Shown: positions 44,382 through 53,760, numbered from the stretch's first letter. The stretch: DNA of 64,000 nt from an uncultured Prevotella sp. (GCA_947170265.1 CAMVSV010000003.1:44628-108627), one strand, 5' to 3'. Made by a program: numbers and translations. Notes: generated by a model from the sequence alone, not told the origin.

Positions 44382-45410
44382 TTACTTAAATGTTACTTTA
44401 CTATATGCAGGTTTATCTATTGTACAAAAATCCTTGTCTTTATATTTGAAGTACCCTGTAATGCCAATCATCGCAGCATTGTCTGTAGTATAGCTGAACT
44501 TCGGAATATAAATAGTCCACCCATACCTCTTGGCATGGTCGTGAAAAGCATTTCTCAAGCCATTATTTGCCGACACTCCGCCAGCCACTGCCACATGTTT
44601 GATGCCAGTATGCTTTACTGCTGCGCGAAGCTTCTTCATGAGTATGTCAACTATAGTGTACTCCAAACTTGCCGCTATGTCTTCTTTATGGTTTTCTATG
44701 AAATCAGGCTCATCCTCTATCCATTTGCGTAGGTTATAGAGAAACGAAGTCTTTAATCCCGAGAAGCTATAGTCAAATCCCGGTATATGCGGCTCAGCAA
44801 ACTTATAAGCATGTGGATTGCCTTTTCGTGCCAGTCTGTCAATGACAGGACCACCAGGATAACCCAGTCCCATAACCTTTGAGCATTTATCAATGGCTTC
44901 TCCTGCAGCGTCATCTATCGTCTGCCCTATCACTTCCATATCGTTATAGGCATTAACCTTGACTATCTGTGAGTTTCCTCCGCTCACTAAAAGGCAGAGG
45001 AACGGAAACGGGGGGGCAGAGCTGTCGTTCTCATCCTCTTTTATGAAATGTGCCATAACATGCCCCTGAAGATGGTTCACGTCAATCAATGGTATGCCGA
45101 GTGAACACGACAACCCTTTTGCAAAACTCACTCCCACGAGAAGCGAGCCCATCAGCCCCGGTCCACGCGTGAAGGCAATTGCAGACAGTTGTTCTTTCGT
45201 TATGCCAGCTTTCTTTATGGCTTGGTCAACCACAGGAACCACGTTTTGCTGATGCGCCCTTGAGGCAAGTTCAGGCACCACGCCGCCATAGGCTTCATGC
45301 ACGGCTTGCGAGGCTGTCACGTTTGACAGGAGCACCCCATTGCGCAGCACAGCGGCAGATGTGTCGTCACAGCTGCTTTCTATTCCAAGTATATATATGT
45401 CTTTATCCAT
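44382..45410 (-). CDS. tsaD: tRNA N6-adenosine threonylcarbamoyltransferase
   Basis: The 342-residue protein makes the t6A37 modification of ANN-decoding tRNAs with TsaB, TsaC and TsaE. ASKHA-fold signatures are clear: ILGIESSCDDTSAA at the start, metal ligands H113 and H117 in NHLQGHVMAHF, LLVSGGNSQIV, and VAGGVSANNGLR. Length is typical. pncC follows within 2 bp. It is an essential housekeeping gene in most bacteria. Confidence 0.97.
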   Translation of the reverse strand: MDKDIYILGIESSCDDTSAAVLRNGVLLSNVTASQAVHEAYGGVVPELASRAHQQNVVPVVDQAIKKAGITKEQLSAIAFTRGPGLMGSLLVGVSFAKGLSCSLGIPLIDVNHLQGHVMAHFIKEDENDSSAPPFPFLCLLVSGGNSQIVKVNAYNDMEVIGQTIDDAAGEAIDKCSKVMGLGYPGGPVIDRLARKGNPHAYKFAEPHIPGFDYSFSGLKTSFLYNLRKWIEDEPDFIENHKEDIAASLEYTIVDILMKKLRAAVKHTGIKHVAVAGGVSANNGLRNAFHDHAKRYGWTIYIPKFSYTTDNAAMIGITGYFKYKDKDFCTIDKPAYSKVTFK

Positions 45411-45446
45411 TTTAATGAATGAAGCTCACGTTTGTTTTTTGTATCA

Positions 45447-46313
45447 TCAATAAGTGAGTATCTCCACACCAGTCTCAGTCATGACAAAAGTGTGTTCCCA
45501 CTGTGCCGAAGGCAATTCGTCCTCAGTTATCACCTCCCATCCATACGGGTCATCTGCATCTATAAACACTTTCCATGTGCCCATGTTTACCATTGGCTCA
45601 ATGGTAAATACCATGCCTGGTACCAACAGCATACCCTGACCACGATGTCCATAGTGAGCCACGTCGGGCTCTTCATGGAAGGCATTGCCAACACCATGAC
45701 CGCACAGGTCACGAACAATGCCGTAGTTGTATTTCTTTGCATGCTTTTCTATAGCATGGCCAATATCGCCCACAAAGCAATATGGCTTGGCTGCTTCCAT
45801 TCCAATCTCAAGACATTCCTTTGCCACTCTAACCAGTTGTTCTTTCTCTGGTGTTGTCTTGCCAATGATAAACATTCTGGATGCATCAGCATAATATCCG
45901 TCGAGAATGGTTGTAAAATCAACATTGATGATATCCCCCTCGCAAAGTATATCATCCTCCTTTGGAATACCATGACATACCACCTCGTTGATGCTGGTGC
46001 AAACACTCTTTGGAAAGCCTTCGTAATTCAGGCAAGCTGGTATGGCACCATGTTCTTCACAATAGGTTCTGCATATTTCATCTATTTCAAGAGTAGACAT
46101 TCCCGCATGTATATTCTTTGCCACTTCGTCAAGAACACCTGTGTTTACTACTCCTGCACGTCTAATGCCTTCTATCTGTTCAGGTGTCTTTATCAGTTCG
46201 CGTGTGGGAACAAGTTTGCCTTTATTCTCCCAATACATTATCTTCTTGTCCATCTCTGTGAGTGGCTGACCAGAGATGCAATGCCATCTTCTCTTCTTTT
46301 TGAATGCCATCAT
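45447..46313 (-). CDS. map: Type I methionine aminopeptidase
   Basis: The 288-residue enzyme removes the initiator methionine from new proteins. The pita-bread fold has IEGIRRAGVVNTGVLDEVAK, INEVVCHGIPKEDDIL, NVDFTTILDGYYADASRMF (two metal Asp), GHGVGNAFHEEPDVAHYG (metal His) and PGMVFTIEPMVNMG (metal Glu). It has about 45 extra N-terminal residues (KKKRRWHCISGQPLTEMD), a feature of some Bacteroidota forms, with only one Cys so no complete zinc finger. The start may be codon 1 or 2. It lies 36 bp upstream of tsaD on the same strand. Confidence 0.96.
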   Translation of the reverse strand: MMAFKKKRRWHCISGQPLTEMDKKIMYWENKGKLVPTRELIKTPEQIEGIRRAGVVNTGVLDEVAKNIHAGMSTLEIDEICRTYCEEHGAIPACLNYEGFPKSVCTSINEVVCHGIPKEDDILCEGDIINVDFTTILDGYYADASRMFIIGKTTPEKEQLVRVAKECLEIGMEAAKPYCFVGDIGHAIEKHAKKYNYGIVRDLCGHGVGNAFHEEPDVAHYGHRGQGMLLVPGMVFTIEPMVNMGTWKVFIDADDPYGWEVITEDELPSAQWEHTFVMTETGVEILTY

Positions 46314-46409
46314 TGTTTTATAATTTTCTGCAAAATTACCATTAAATTATGATAAGACAAAATTTATCATAGCTCTTCGCTTATTCCATTGTTTTGTCCA
46401 CGAGGTTCA

Positions 46410-46889
46410 TCAGTAATGTTTGAGAGCCCTGTCCATTTCCCTTCTGTCTTCTTTCTCTTTCAGGGTCTGACGCTTGTCATATTCTTTCTTTCCGCGACAC
46501 AAGGCTATGTCAACCTTAGCTCTTCCATTCTCGTCAATGAACACCAGTGTCGGCACAATGGTATATCCCGGTTGCTTACATGCTTCTTCCAGTTTTCTTA
46601 TCTCCCTCTTTGTAAGCAGCAGCTTACGCTCGCGCTTTGCCTCATGGTTGGCATAGGATCCATAGAAATAGGGAGAGATATTCATACCCTTAACCCACAG
46701 TTCCCCAGCTACAACATAGCAATATGTATCCACAAGCGAAGCCTTACCTGCACGAATAGATTTAATCTCCGTTCCGGTGAGCACTATGCCTGCCGTCAGT
46801 TCGTCGACAAAGAAATATTCAAATGCCGCCTTTTTGTTTTTTATCTGTATGGGGCTCTTTTTTCTGAGCTCCAGCTGTTCTTTGTTCAT
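46410..46889 (-). CDS. smpB: SsrA-binding protein SmpB
   Basis: The 159-residue protein binds tmRNA and rescues stalled ribosomes. The OB-fold core is clear: [56 protein letters not shown], and a basic C-terminal tail ([19 protein letters not shown]) that enters the mRNA channel. Length is as usual. It lies 96 bp before map on the minus strand and 33 bp after the DMP19-like gene. No tmRNA gene was seen in the window. Confidence 0.96.
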   Translation of the reverse strand: MNKEQLELRKKSPIQIKNKKAAFEYFFVDELTAGIVLTGTEIKSIRAGKASLVDTYCYVVAGELWVKGMNISPYFYGSYANHEAKRERKLLLTKREIRKLEEACKQPGYTIVPTLVFIDENGRAKVDIALCRGKKEYDKRQTLKEKEDRREMDRALKHY

Positions 46890-46922
46890 TTGCGAATATT
46901 TTTATGCCATCGGCAAAGCTTG

Positions 46923-47438
46923 TCATTCCTCCACCGTGGCAAAATTCCCAATATTATCGTCAATATAATGTGCTATCATCTCAGTCCACCTTTCCTCATT
47001 CTCAACAAAGTCGTCATCATAGTCGTCAAACTCAGGCATTCTTTCAAACATTGCCATGAACTCTTCGTCGCTGCAGTCCTGTTCTATCTCATCATGATAG
47101 CGGTCATAATATTTCCGGGCTTTTCTTATATGCTTGCAGAGGTCATCCAGTCCCCACTGTTTCACAGCTACTGCAAAAGGATTTTTGAAGATGAATGCGC
47201 CATAGCCGTTATGTATAAGCTGTACATATCCACCATCCATCACCTCTTCATGTAATATGTTCCATGCCAGCAATGTTATCTGGTCGGAGTTAAGCTCCGA
47301 AAGAGTGGCTGTCGTTATCTCTCCTCCTATCCCATCGCTTATGGCATCAACAAACACTCCCACAAAGGCATCCATGCCTTGCTCTGCGGCTTTTACTATG
47401 GCTGACTCCTTTATTGTTATTCCTATCATACCAGGCAT
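46923..47438 (-). CDS. DMP19-family protein (DUF4375)
   Basis: The 171-residue acidic, soluble protein resembles DMP19-family proteins: LLAWNILHEEVMDGGYVQLI followed by HNGYGAFIFKNPFAVAVKQWG, and an aspartate-rich C-terminal part (EFDDYDDDFVENEERWTEMI). DMP19 of Neisseria is a DNA mimic that blocks a repressor; whether this one acts so is unknown, although its acidity (especially near residues 135-160) fits. There is no signal peptide or membrane span. It precedes smpB by 33 bp on the same strand. Confidence 0.8.
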   Translation of the reverse strand: MPGMIGITIKESAIVKAAEQGMDAFVGVFVDAISDGIGGEITTATLSELNSDQITLLAWNILHEEVMDGGYVQLIHNGYGAFIFKNPFAVAVKQWGLDDLCKHIRKARKYYDRYHDEIEQDCSDEEFMAMFERMPEFDDYDDDFVENEERWTEMIAHYIDDNIGNFATVEE

Positions 47439-47540
47439 TTTAGTTTATGCCGCAAAGGTAGCATATTTTTTTCAAACTCTGACACACACACTTTAAAAAC
47501 GAGACTCTCCGCTATCATTTGAACATAATTGATAATAAAA

Positions 47541-47569
47541 GATGGACGCTCCATCATGGTGCGTCCATC
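47541..47569 (-). terminator. Terminator of the EF-G paralogue gene
   Basis: GATGGACGC (47541-47549) pairs with GCGTCCATC (47561-47569); on the minus strand TTTTATTATC follows. It lies 37 bp beyond the stop codon. Confidence 0.8.
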
Positions 47570-47605
47570 CATTCTCAAAGATTATATTACTTAGCGTATA
47601 GTTCA

Positions 47606-49765
47606 TCAGTCTTCATCCTTGAGCTCAGCCTCATGTTCAGCGATGAGCTTCTGCTGAATATCGTTGGGAACGAGCTCATAGCTTGCGAACTTTGTGGTGA
47701 ACGAAGCTCTACCACCCGTCAGAGAGCTCAGTGATATTGAATAGTTGCTCAACTCCTTCAATGGTATCTTTGCTGAAAGCTTCTGATAGCCAGCTTCGCT
47801 GTCCATACCCATAATCATGGCACGTCGTCCCTGAAGGTCACTCATCACGTCACCCATATAGTCAGAAGGCACATACACCTCAAGGTCATAGATAGGTTCA
47901 AGTATTTTTGGACCAGCCTCCTTGAAGGCTGCACTGAAGGCGTTGCGTGCTGCAAGCATGAACGAAAGCTCATTAGAGTCTACCGGGTGCATCTTTCCAT
48001 CATACACAATAACCCTCACGTCGCGGGCATAGGAACCAGTGAGCGGTCCCTGCTCCATACGCTCCATCACACCCTTGAGAATGGCAGGCATGAAGCGTGC
48101 ATCTATTGCGCCTCCCACAACTGAGTTGAGGAACACGAGCTTACCACCCCATTCCAGATCAACCTCTTCACGGCTCTTGATGTTCATCTTGAACTCCTGA
48201 CCATTGAATTTATAAACGGTTGGGTCGGGCATACCTTCAGCATAAGGCTCAACAATGAGGTGAACTTCGCCGAACTGTCCAGCACCACCAGACTGCTTCT
48301 TGTGACGGTAGTCGGCGCGCGCCGTCTTAGTGATGGTTTCACGGTATGGTATCTTCGGTTCATCAAACACCACCTGTATCTTCTCGTTGTTCTCCAAGCG
48401 CCATTTCAAGGTGCGAAGGTGGAACTCACCCTGTCCATGTACTATTGTCTGATGAAGCTCTTTTGACTGTTCCACCACCCATGTCGGGTCTTCCTGACGC
48501 ATCTTGAGCAACGCTGCCATGAGTTTCTCCATCTCGCCCTCATTAACCGACCTGATAGCACGGGAATATTTCGAGTTGGGATATTTGATGAAGTCAAAAC
48601 GCTGCTCCACTTCTTTTGAGTTGAGAGTATTGCCAGTCTTCACGTCCTTGAGTTTCACAGTGCAGCCAATGTCACCAGCCTTCAGTTCATCAACAGCTAT
48701 TCTGTTTGCGCCGGCGCAGGCATAGATTGTTCCTATGCGTTCTTTTGAACCACGGTCAGCATTGGTCAAGTCATCACCAGGCTTGATGCTTCCACTCATC
48801 ACCTTGAAGTAAGAAACCTCACCGATGTGTGGCTCCATACCGGTCTTGAAGAAATATATCGACTCCGGACCGTTGGCATCGGGAGCAACTTCCTCACCAC
48901 GGGTGTTGTGTATCTTTGGCATCTCGTCAACGAATGGAACCACATTACCTAGGAATTCCATCAGTCGTCTCACACCCATGTCCTTGCCTGCGCATACGCA
49001 GAACACCGGGAAGATGCTTCTCGTTACCAGTCCCTTGCGTATACCTTCACGCATCTCGTCCTCGGTGAGGCTCTCTTCCTCGAAGAATTTCTCCATGAGA
49101 GTATCATCATTGGCTGCAGCAGCCTCCACAAGAGCGGCATGCAGCTCCTTTGCCTTCTCCATTTCCTCAGCCGGGATGTCTTCTATCGTTGGAGCTCCGC
49201 CTTCCGGCTTCCAACTGTATTTCTTCATCAGCAGCACGTCGATAACCGCATTGAAGCCCGGACCTGTAGCTATGGGGTATTGTATCTGCACGCACTTTGA
49301 GCCGTATATCTCGCGCATACTGGCCATCAGTGTGTCGAAGTCACAGTTCTCGCGGTCAAGCTGGTTAACGAGGAATATCACCGGCTTGTTAAGCTTGTCG
49401 GTATAGCGGAACGCATTCTGTGTACCCACTTCCGGACCATACTGACCGTTGATGAGTATCACAGCCTGGTCGGTAACGTTAAGAGCCGTAATGGCACCCC
49501 CCACGAAGTCGTCGCTTCCCGGACAGTCTATCACATTGAGCTTCTTGTTGTTCCACTCCACATGAAACACGGTAGGGAAAACAGAGTAGCCATACTCTTG
49601 CTCCACAGGGAAATAGTCGCTCACGGTATTTTTTGCTTCCACCGTACCACGACGCTTTATTATACCAGCTTCATAGAGCATACTTTCGGCAAGAGTAGTC
49701 TTGCCGCTACCCGCACTGCCAAGCAATGCAATGTTTTTGATTTCGTTTGTCTGATATACTCTCAT
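47606..49765 (-). CDS. EF-G paralogue with altered GTPase motifs (EF-G2-like)
   Basis: The 719-residue protein has all five EF-G domains but unusual GTPase motifs. G1 is GSAGSGKTT at 16-24 instead of the AHxDAGKTT of true EF-G. The switch I region reads EQEYGYSVFP where EF-G has EQERGITI. G3 is D80-C-P-G-S84-D-D-F instead of DTPGHVDF, so the catalytic histidine is a serine. G4 is NQLD instead of NKMD. Domain IV and V signatures are intact (GQFGEVHLIVEP, SYARDVRVIVYDGKMHPVDS). Published work describes a Bacteroides EF-G2 that lacks GTPase activity and is needed under starvation; this is probably the Prevotellaceae relative. No second EF-G is in the window. Confidence 0.9.
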   Translation of the reverse strand: MRVYQTNEIKNIALLGSAGSGKTTLAESMLYEAGIIKRRGTVEAKNTVSDYFPVEQEYGYSVFPTVFHVEWNNKKLNVIDCPGSDDFVGGAITALNVTDQAVILINGQYGPEVGTQNAFRYTDKLNKPVIFLVNQLDRENCDFDTLMASMREIYGSKCVQIQYPIATGPGFNAVIDVLLMKKYSWKPEGGAPTIEDIPAEEMEKAKELHAALVEAAAANDDTLMEKFFEEESLTEDEMREGIRKGLVTRSIFPVFCVCAGKDMGVRRLMEFLGNVVPFVDEMPKIHNTRGEEVAPDANGPESIYFFKTGMEPHIGEVSYFKVMSGSIKPGDDLTNADRGSKERIGTIYACAGANRIAVDELKAGDIGCTVKLKDVKTGNTLNSKEVEQRFDFIKYPNSKYSRAIRSVNEGEMEKLMAALLKMRQEDPTWVVEQSKELHQTIVHGQGEFHLRTLKWRLENNEKIQVVFDEPKIPYRETITKTARADYRHKKQSGGAGQFGEVHLIVEPYAEGMPDPTVYKFNGQEFKMNIKSREEVDLEWGGKLVFLNSVVGGAIDARFMPAILKGVMERMEQGPLTGSYARDVRVIVYDGKMHPVDSNELSFMLAARNAFSAAFKEAGPKILEPIYDLEVYVPSDYMGDVMSDLQGRRAMIMGMDSEAGYQKLSAKIPLKELSNYSISLSSLTGGRASFTTKFASYELVPNDIQQKLIAEHEAELKDED

Positions 49766-49963
49766 ATCACTATAGATTTAGGTTGTTAATAAATTGTTGC
49801 TTTTGTTTTTATTACGACCTGCTTTTTGCAAATCGCCTACTAAGTTAAGGTTTTTACACTATATTGCCAAAAGAATTTCAAAAAAAGCTCCATTTTTTAT
49901 ATCTTATTGTTAATTTTGTGATGAAAACAATAACACATTATTCAAACTCAACTAATACTTATC

Positions 49964-51106
49964 ATGGCTGGGCTATACATACATATTCCTTTTTGTGCAA
50001 GCCGTTGTATTTATTGCGGATTCTACTCCACCACCCTCTTGCCCCTGCAAGACAGATACGTCGATGCCTTGTGCCGCGAGATGGAACTCAGGGATGTCAT
50101 GCCCATCAATACCGTGTATATCGGTGGAGGTACGCCAAGTCAACTGTCCAGCGACAACCTCCGGAAGCTCCTATATAATATATATAAGGTGTACGGTTTA
50201 AACTCCACTGGCAATCTCTGCAAGGAGATAACCATGGAATGCAATCCCGACGACATCAATGAAACTCTATGTGCCACGATCTCTGAACTCCACACAAACC
50301 GTGTAAGCATGGGCGCACAGACTTTCTCCAACCAGCGTCTGCGTTTTCTTCACCGTAGACACTCTGCCCGTCAAGTGACTGCCGCCGTGAAGCAGCTGCG
50401 CCAACATGGCATATCCAACATCAGCATAGACCTCATGTTCGGGTTCCCCGGCGAGACGCTTTCCGACTGGGAAAGAGACATTGATGAGGCATTGGCTCTC
50501 AACGTTGAGCACATCTCGGCATACAGTCTCATGTACGAGGAGGGCACTCCACTCTACGAAAACAGAGATAAGTGGAGAGAAATTGACGAGGAGTTGTCGC
50601 TAAGCATGTATGAAATGCTCATTGACAAGCTCACCTCTGCCGGTTACGAGCATTATGAGATAAGCAACTTTGCAAAACCAGGATTTCGTTCCCTCCACAA
50701 CAGCAGCTATTGGGACGGCACACCATATATTGGCATAGGTGCCTCAGCCCACAGCTACGACATCGTTTCCCGACAATGGAACATAAGCGACATAAAACGA
50801 TATATAGAAAGCATAGAGCGCGGCATACGTCCATGCGATTATGAAGTCATAGATGAAGCAACGCGTTACAACGACCTTATCACCACTGCATTAAGAACGA
50901 GAGATGGAGTAAACATCGAAGCCCTACCCGAAGTTTTCAAAAAGCATATCTTAGCCTGTGCAGAGCCATACATACAACAAAAAAAGGTAAGTCTGAGAGA
51001 CAATCGTCTCAGGCTTACCCGTGAAGGATTATTCATAAGTGACAGCATCATGAGCGACCTGATGTGGGTCACATCCTGCCCTGCTCACCCAGATAAGAGT
51101 CTTTGA
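49964..51106 (+). CDS. hemW: Radical-SAM haem chaperone HemW
   Basis: The 380-residue protein has the radical-SAM motif C11-A-S-R-C15-I-Y-C18 followed by GFYST, the form seen in HemW and not in coproporphyrinogen oxidase HemN (which has an extra Cys after the motif). Other HemW/HemN segments are VYIGGGTPSQL, RVSMGAQTFSNQRLRFLHRR, and SIDLMFGFPGETLSDWERD. HemW carries haem to target proteins; many are misannotated as oxygen-independent CPO. Its last 38 bases overlap the 3' end of serB on the opposite strand. A TAATTTTG box at 49911-49918 may be the -7 element. Confidence 0.9.
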   Translation: MAGLYIHIPFCASRCIYCGFYSTTLLPLQDRYVDALCREMELRDVMPINTVYIGGGTPSQLSSDNLRKLLYNIYKVYGLNSTGNLCKEITMECNPDDINETLCATISELHTNRVSMGAQTFSNQRLRFLHRRHSARQVTAAVKQLRQHGISNISIDLMFGFPGETLSDWERDIDEALALNVEHISAYSLMYEEGTPLYENRDKWREIDEELSLSMYEMLIDKLTSAGYEHYEISNFAKPGFRSLHNSSYWDGTPYIGIGASAHSYDIVSRQWNISDIKRYIESIERGIRPCDYEVIDEATRYNDLITTALRTRDGVNIEALPEVFKKHILACAEPYIQQKKVSLRDNRLRLTREGLFISDSIMSDLMWVTSCPAHPDKSL

Positions 51107-52313
51107 AGCCAAGGAAGTAGAGCACGCCATCAAGCCCGATGGTATTGATGCTCTGCTTGGCGTTTGCCACCACACGCGGCTTGGCATGGAAGGCTATGCC
51201 GAGACCGGCTTCCGAGAGCATCGGCAGGTCGTTAGCGCCATCACCCACGGCAATGGTCTGGGCAAGGTTCACCTTCTCCACCTGTGCTATGAGCTTCAGA
51301 AGCTCTGCCTTACGGTGCCCATCAACAATCTCACCCACATACCTGCCAGTGAGCTTGCCATCCTCGTCAACCTCCAGTTCGTTGGCATAGACATAATCAA
51401 TACCGAACTTGCGCTGTAGATACTCTCCGAAATAAGTGAAGCCACCACTTAGAATGGCAATCTTATAGCCACAGCGCTTCAGCACAGACATCAGACGTTC
51501 GGCACCTTCTGTTATCGGAAGATTTTCGGCAATCTCCTGCATAACGCTAACATCAAGACCTTTAAGGAGTTTCACTCTTTGGGTGAAGCTTTCTTTGAAA
51601 TCTATCTCACCTCGCATGGCACTCTCGGTGATAGCTTTCACCTGGTCTCCCACTCCGGCACGCTCAGCCAGCTCGTCAATACATTCCGTCTGAATTAGAG
51701 TGGAGTCCATATCAAAGCATATAAGCCTGCGCATGCGACGGAACATGTCATCGCGTTGGAACGAGAAGTCTATATCCATCTGTGAAGCTATGCGCATGAG
51801 GTCGGCTTGCATCTGTGAACGGTCAGCAGGTGTTCCGCGAAGCGACAACTCTATACATGCCCTCACTTTCTTGTTCACGTCCTTAATGCTCTTTCTGCCG
51901 GTAAGACGTATTATGGAGTCGATATTCAATCCCTGACTGGCAACCACCTCTGTTGCAGCGGCAATCTGGCGTGCCGAGAGCGAACGACCAATGAGGGTGA
52001 GTATGTATCGATGCTTACCTTGACGGCTCACCCAGTCTTCATATTCCTCATCAGAGATAGGAGAGAAGCCTATATTCACGTTCAGCTCAGTTGCTTTGAA
52101 AAGCAACTCCTTCATTACCTGACCGGAGTTCACTTCATTGGTACGGATGAGTATGCCCAACGAGAGCGTTGAATGGATGTCAGCCTGACCAATGTCGAGA
52201 ATTTCAGCATCATATCGTGCCAAGATAGCCATCACCGACGCGGTGAGTCCTGGACGATCCTGCCCTGTTATGCTTACAAGTATCTGTTCTTCTCTGTTTG
52301 TGTTCTGAGTCAT
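51069..52313 (-). CDS. serB: Phosphoserine phosphatase with N-terminal ACT domains
   Basis: The 414-residue enzyme makes serine from phosphoserine. Two ACT-like regulatory domains come first (ILVSITGQDRPGLTASVMAI and RYILTLIGRSLSARQIAAAT), then a HAD phosphatase with DMDSTLIQTECIDELA (nucleophile motif DxDxT), the ILSGGFTYF segment with its Ser, and GDGANDLPMLSEAGLGIAFH. The frame is open to 52352, but the ATG at 52313 (MTQNTNREEQIL) is preferred because the extra stretch (NNENFICN) is unlike the family. The last codons overlap the 3' end of hemW, convergent. Confidence 0.95.
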   Translation of the reverse strand: MTQNTNREEQILVSITGQDRPGLTASVMAILARYDAEILDIGQADIHSTLSLGILIRTNEVNSGQVMKELLFKATELNVNIGFSPISDEEYEDWVSRQGKHRYILTLIGRSLSARQIAAATEVVASQGLNIDSIIRLTGRKSIKDVNKKVRACIELSLRGTPADRSQMQADLMRIASQMDIDFSFQRDDMFRRMRRLICFDMDSTLIQTECIDELAERAGVGDQVKAITESAMRGEIDFKESFTQRVKLLKGLDVSVMQEIAENLPITEGAERLMSVLKRCGYKIAILSGGFTYFGEYLQRKFGIDYVYANELEVDEDGKLTGRYVGEIVDGHRKAELLKLIAQVEKVNLAQTIAVGDGANDLPMLSEAGLGIAFHAKPRVVANAKQSINTIGLDGVLYFLGFKDSYLGEQGRM

Positions 52314-52529
52314 ATTGCAAATAAAGTTTTCGTTATTACATGTGATGTGCAAAAGTAATCAAAATATTCAAATACTGCAAATTATTACGATTTGTCACGA
52401 AACATTCCATTTCAATAACTCATCAAGAAATTCACAAATTGCATATATATACGGTTTCCAACACTGAAAAATTCAAGTTTTTAACCCCTTATAACATATT
52501 GAATGTCAACGAGTTAAATAAGGCATTTT

Positions 52530-52617
52530 AAAAGAGGCTCTTTTAGCGTGCAAAAGAGGCTCTTTTGGAAGGTAAAAGAGGCTCTTTTGAAACGCGAAAG
52601 TGGCTCTTTTGTTTTCC
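52530..52617. repeat. Tandem palindrome array, 22-bp period (AAAAGAGGCTCTTTT type), copy 3
   Basis: Four units start at 52530, 52552, 52574 and 52596. The first three are AAAAGAG-G-CTCTTTT, with the central base G where copies 1 and 2 have C; the spacers AGCGTGC and GGAAGGT are the same. TGCATATATATACG starts 90 bp before the array and ATGCACAA 132 bp after its start, matching copy 2. It lies in the divergent gap between serB and the CBM26 gene; apart from it and the promoter at 52766, bases 52353-52849 hold nothing I can support. Confidence 0.92.
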
Positions 52618-52765
52618 AAGTGTGCGGAGAACTGTATAAAGGGGGCTTAAATCACATATTTATGCACAAACTGCAATATTCCTAAAACTGACATATTGTA
52701 ACATAAAACCACAGATTGCTTTCAAAAAGAAAAATTAGGAAATTGATAAAATATCAATAAAAATG

Positions 52766-52797
52766 TTTGCTGAATAGAAAAATAAAACGTAGTTTTG
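52766..52797 (+). promoter_or_regulatory. Predicted promoter of the CBM26-like gene
   Basis: TTTG (52766-52769), exactly 20 bp, then TAGTTTTG (52790-52797) is a complete consensus, 52 bp before the ATG. Confidence 0.75.
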
Positions 52798-52849
52798 CGA
52801 TGTGAATTACTTTAATCCTAATAATCAACCTAAATTAAACTGAACTAAA

Positions 52850-53713
52850 ATGAGAAAATTATTTACTTTAATCGCTGTGGCTTTCATAGCTATTGCAGCA
52901 CAAGCAGGTGGTCCTGTAACTATCAATGTTAAGGCCGATGTAGCCCCATTCCTCTATGTATGGGATCAGGACGGAAATCAACTGAATGGTGAATGGCCGG
53001 GCACACAGATGACAGAGACGACTGAAGTTAATGGCGTTACTGTATGGACACAGACTTTCAGCATTGGAGGCGACGATGTGATAAACATCATCTTCAACAA
53101 CGGCAACGGAGATCAGACTACCGATATTGGAGGTTTGGCATGCGAAACAGTTAACAACTACACCTATGACGGTGCTACTGAATATGAGGCAGTTGAAGGA
53201 TTTGAGGAAGAAGGTGGCGAAGATGAAGGTTACGTTCCCCAAGCTGTAGAAGGTGAGATTGCCGTATGGTTCGAGACAACACGTGCAGAAGGTCTGGAGT
53301 GCCACACTTGGGCATGGGCAGATGGTAAGACCGAAGCAGAGATACTTGGTGTAGACCCTGTTGAATGGGCTACTCGTCCTGCCATGACACTCGACGGTGA
53401 GATTGGTGAAGACAAGGTTGTTTATAAATATGTATATGCTGCTGAGCCTTCAGATTTCATTGTAACATATGACATTTCCGGTGAGGAAGACCATCGTCTT
53501 CAGGCCGCTTTCGTAAACAATGGATATTTCGTTGACGGAGAGGGTCTGAAAGGTATCGTTTCAACAGATGGTGGCATTGTTACCGCCATCAACGCTGTAT
53601 CGGTAAAGGCTGAGGCACAGAGCAACGCCATGTATAACCTCGCCGGTCAGCGCGTGAACAAGAACTACAAGGGTGTGGTTATCATGAACGGCAAGAAATT
53701 CATGAACAAATAA
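52850..53713 (+). CDS. Secreted protein with CBM26-like starch-binding module
   Basis: The 287-residue protein has a signal peptide (LFTLIAVAFIAIAAQAGG) and a domain like starch-binding module 26 (residues about 24-105): FLYVWDQDGNQLNGEWPGTQ and INIIFNNGNGDQTTDIGG, with the conserved aromatic residues. A Glu/Gly-rich linker (EGFEEEGGEDEGY) leads to a second domain of unknown type (about 135-245). The last about 42 residues (AMYNLAGQRVNKNYKGVV then IMNGKKFMNK) are the C-terminal domain seen in several secreted proteins here. It is probably exported and could bind starch or glycogen, which fits the glycogen operon 2 kb away, but no catalytic domain is visible. Confidence 0.82.
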   Translation: MRKLFTLIAVAFIAIAAQAGGPVTINVKADVAPFLYVWDQDGNQLNGEWPGTQMTETTEVNGVTVWTQTFSIGGDDVINIIFNNGNGDQTTDIGGLACETVNNYTYDGATEYEAVEGFEEEGGEDEGYVPQAVEGEIAVWFETTRAEGLECHTWAWADGKTEAEILGVDPVEWATRPAMTLDGEIGEDKVVYKYVYAAEPSDFIVTYDISGEEDHRLQAAFVNNGYFVDGEGLKGIVSTDGGIVTAINAVSVKAEAQSNAMYNLAGQRVNKNYKGVVIMNGKKFMNK

Positions 53714-53760
53714 TAAACATACAACTAAAGGTATAAAGTTTTTCACCTTATTCATATTAG

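Noticed and set aside
46389..47255. Plus-strand 288-codon frame opposite smpB and the DMP19-like gene
   Set aside because: It is antisense to two well-supported genes and reads as a Phe/Leu/Cys-rich shadow.
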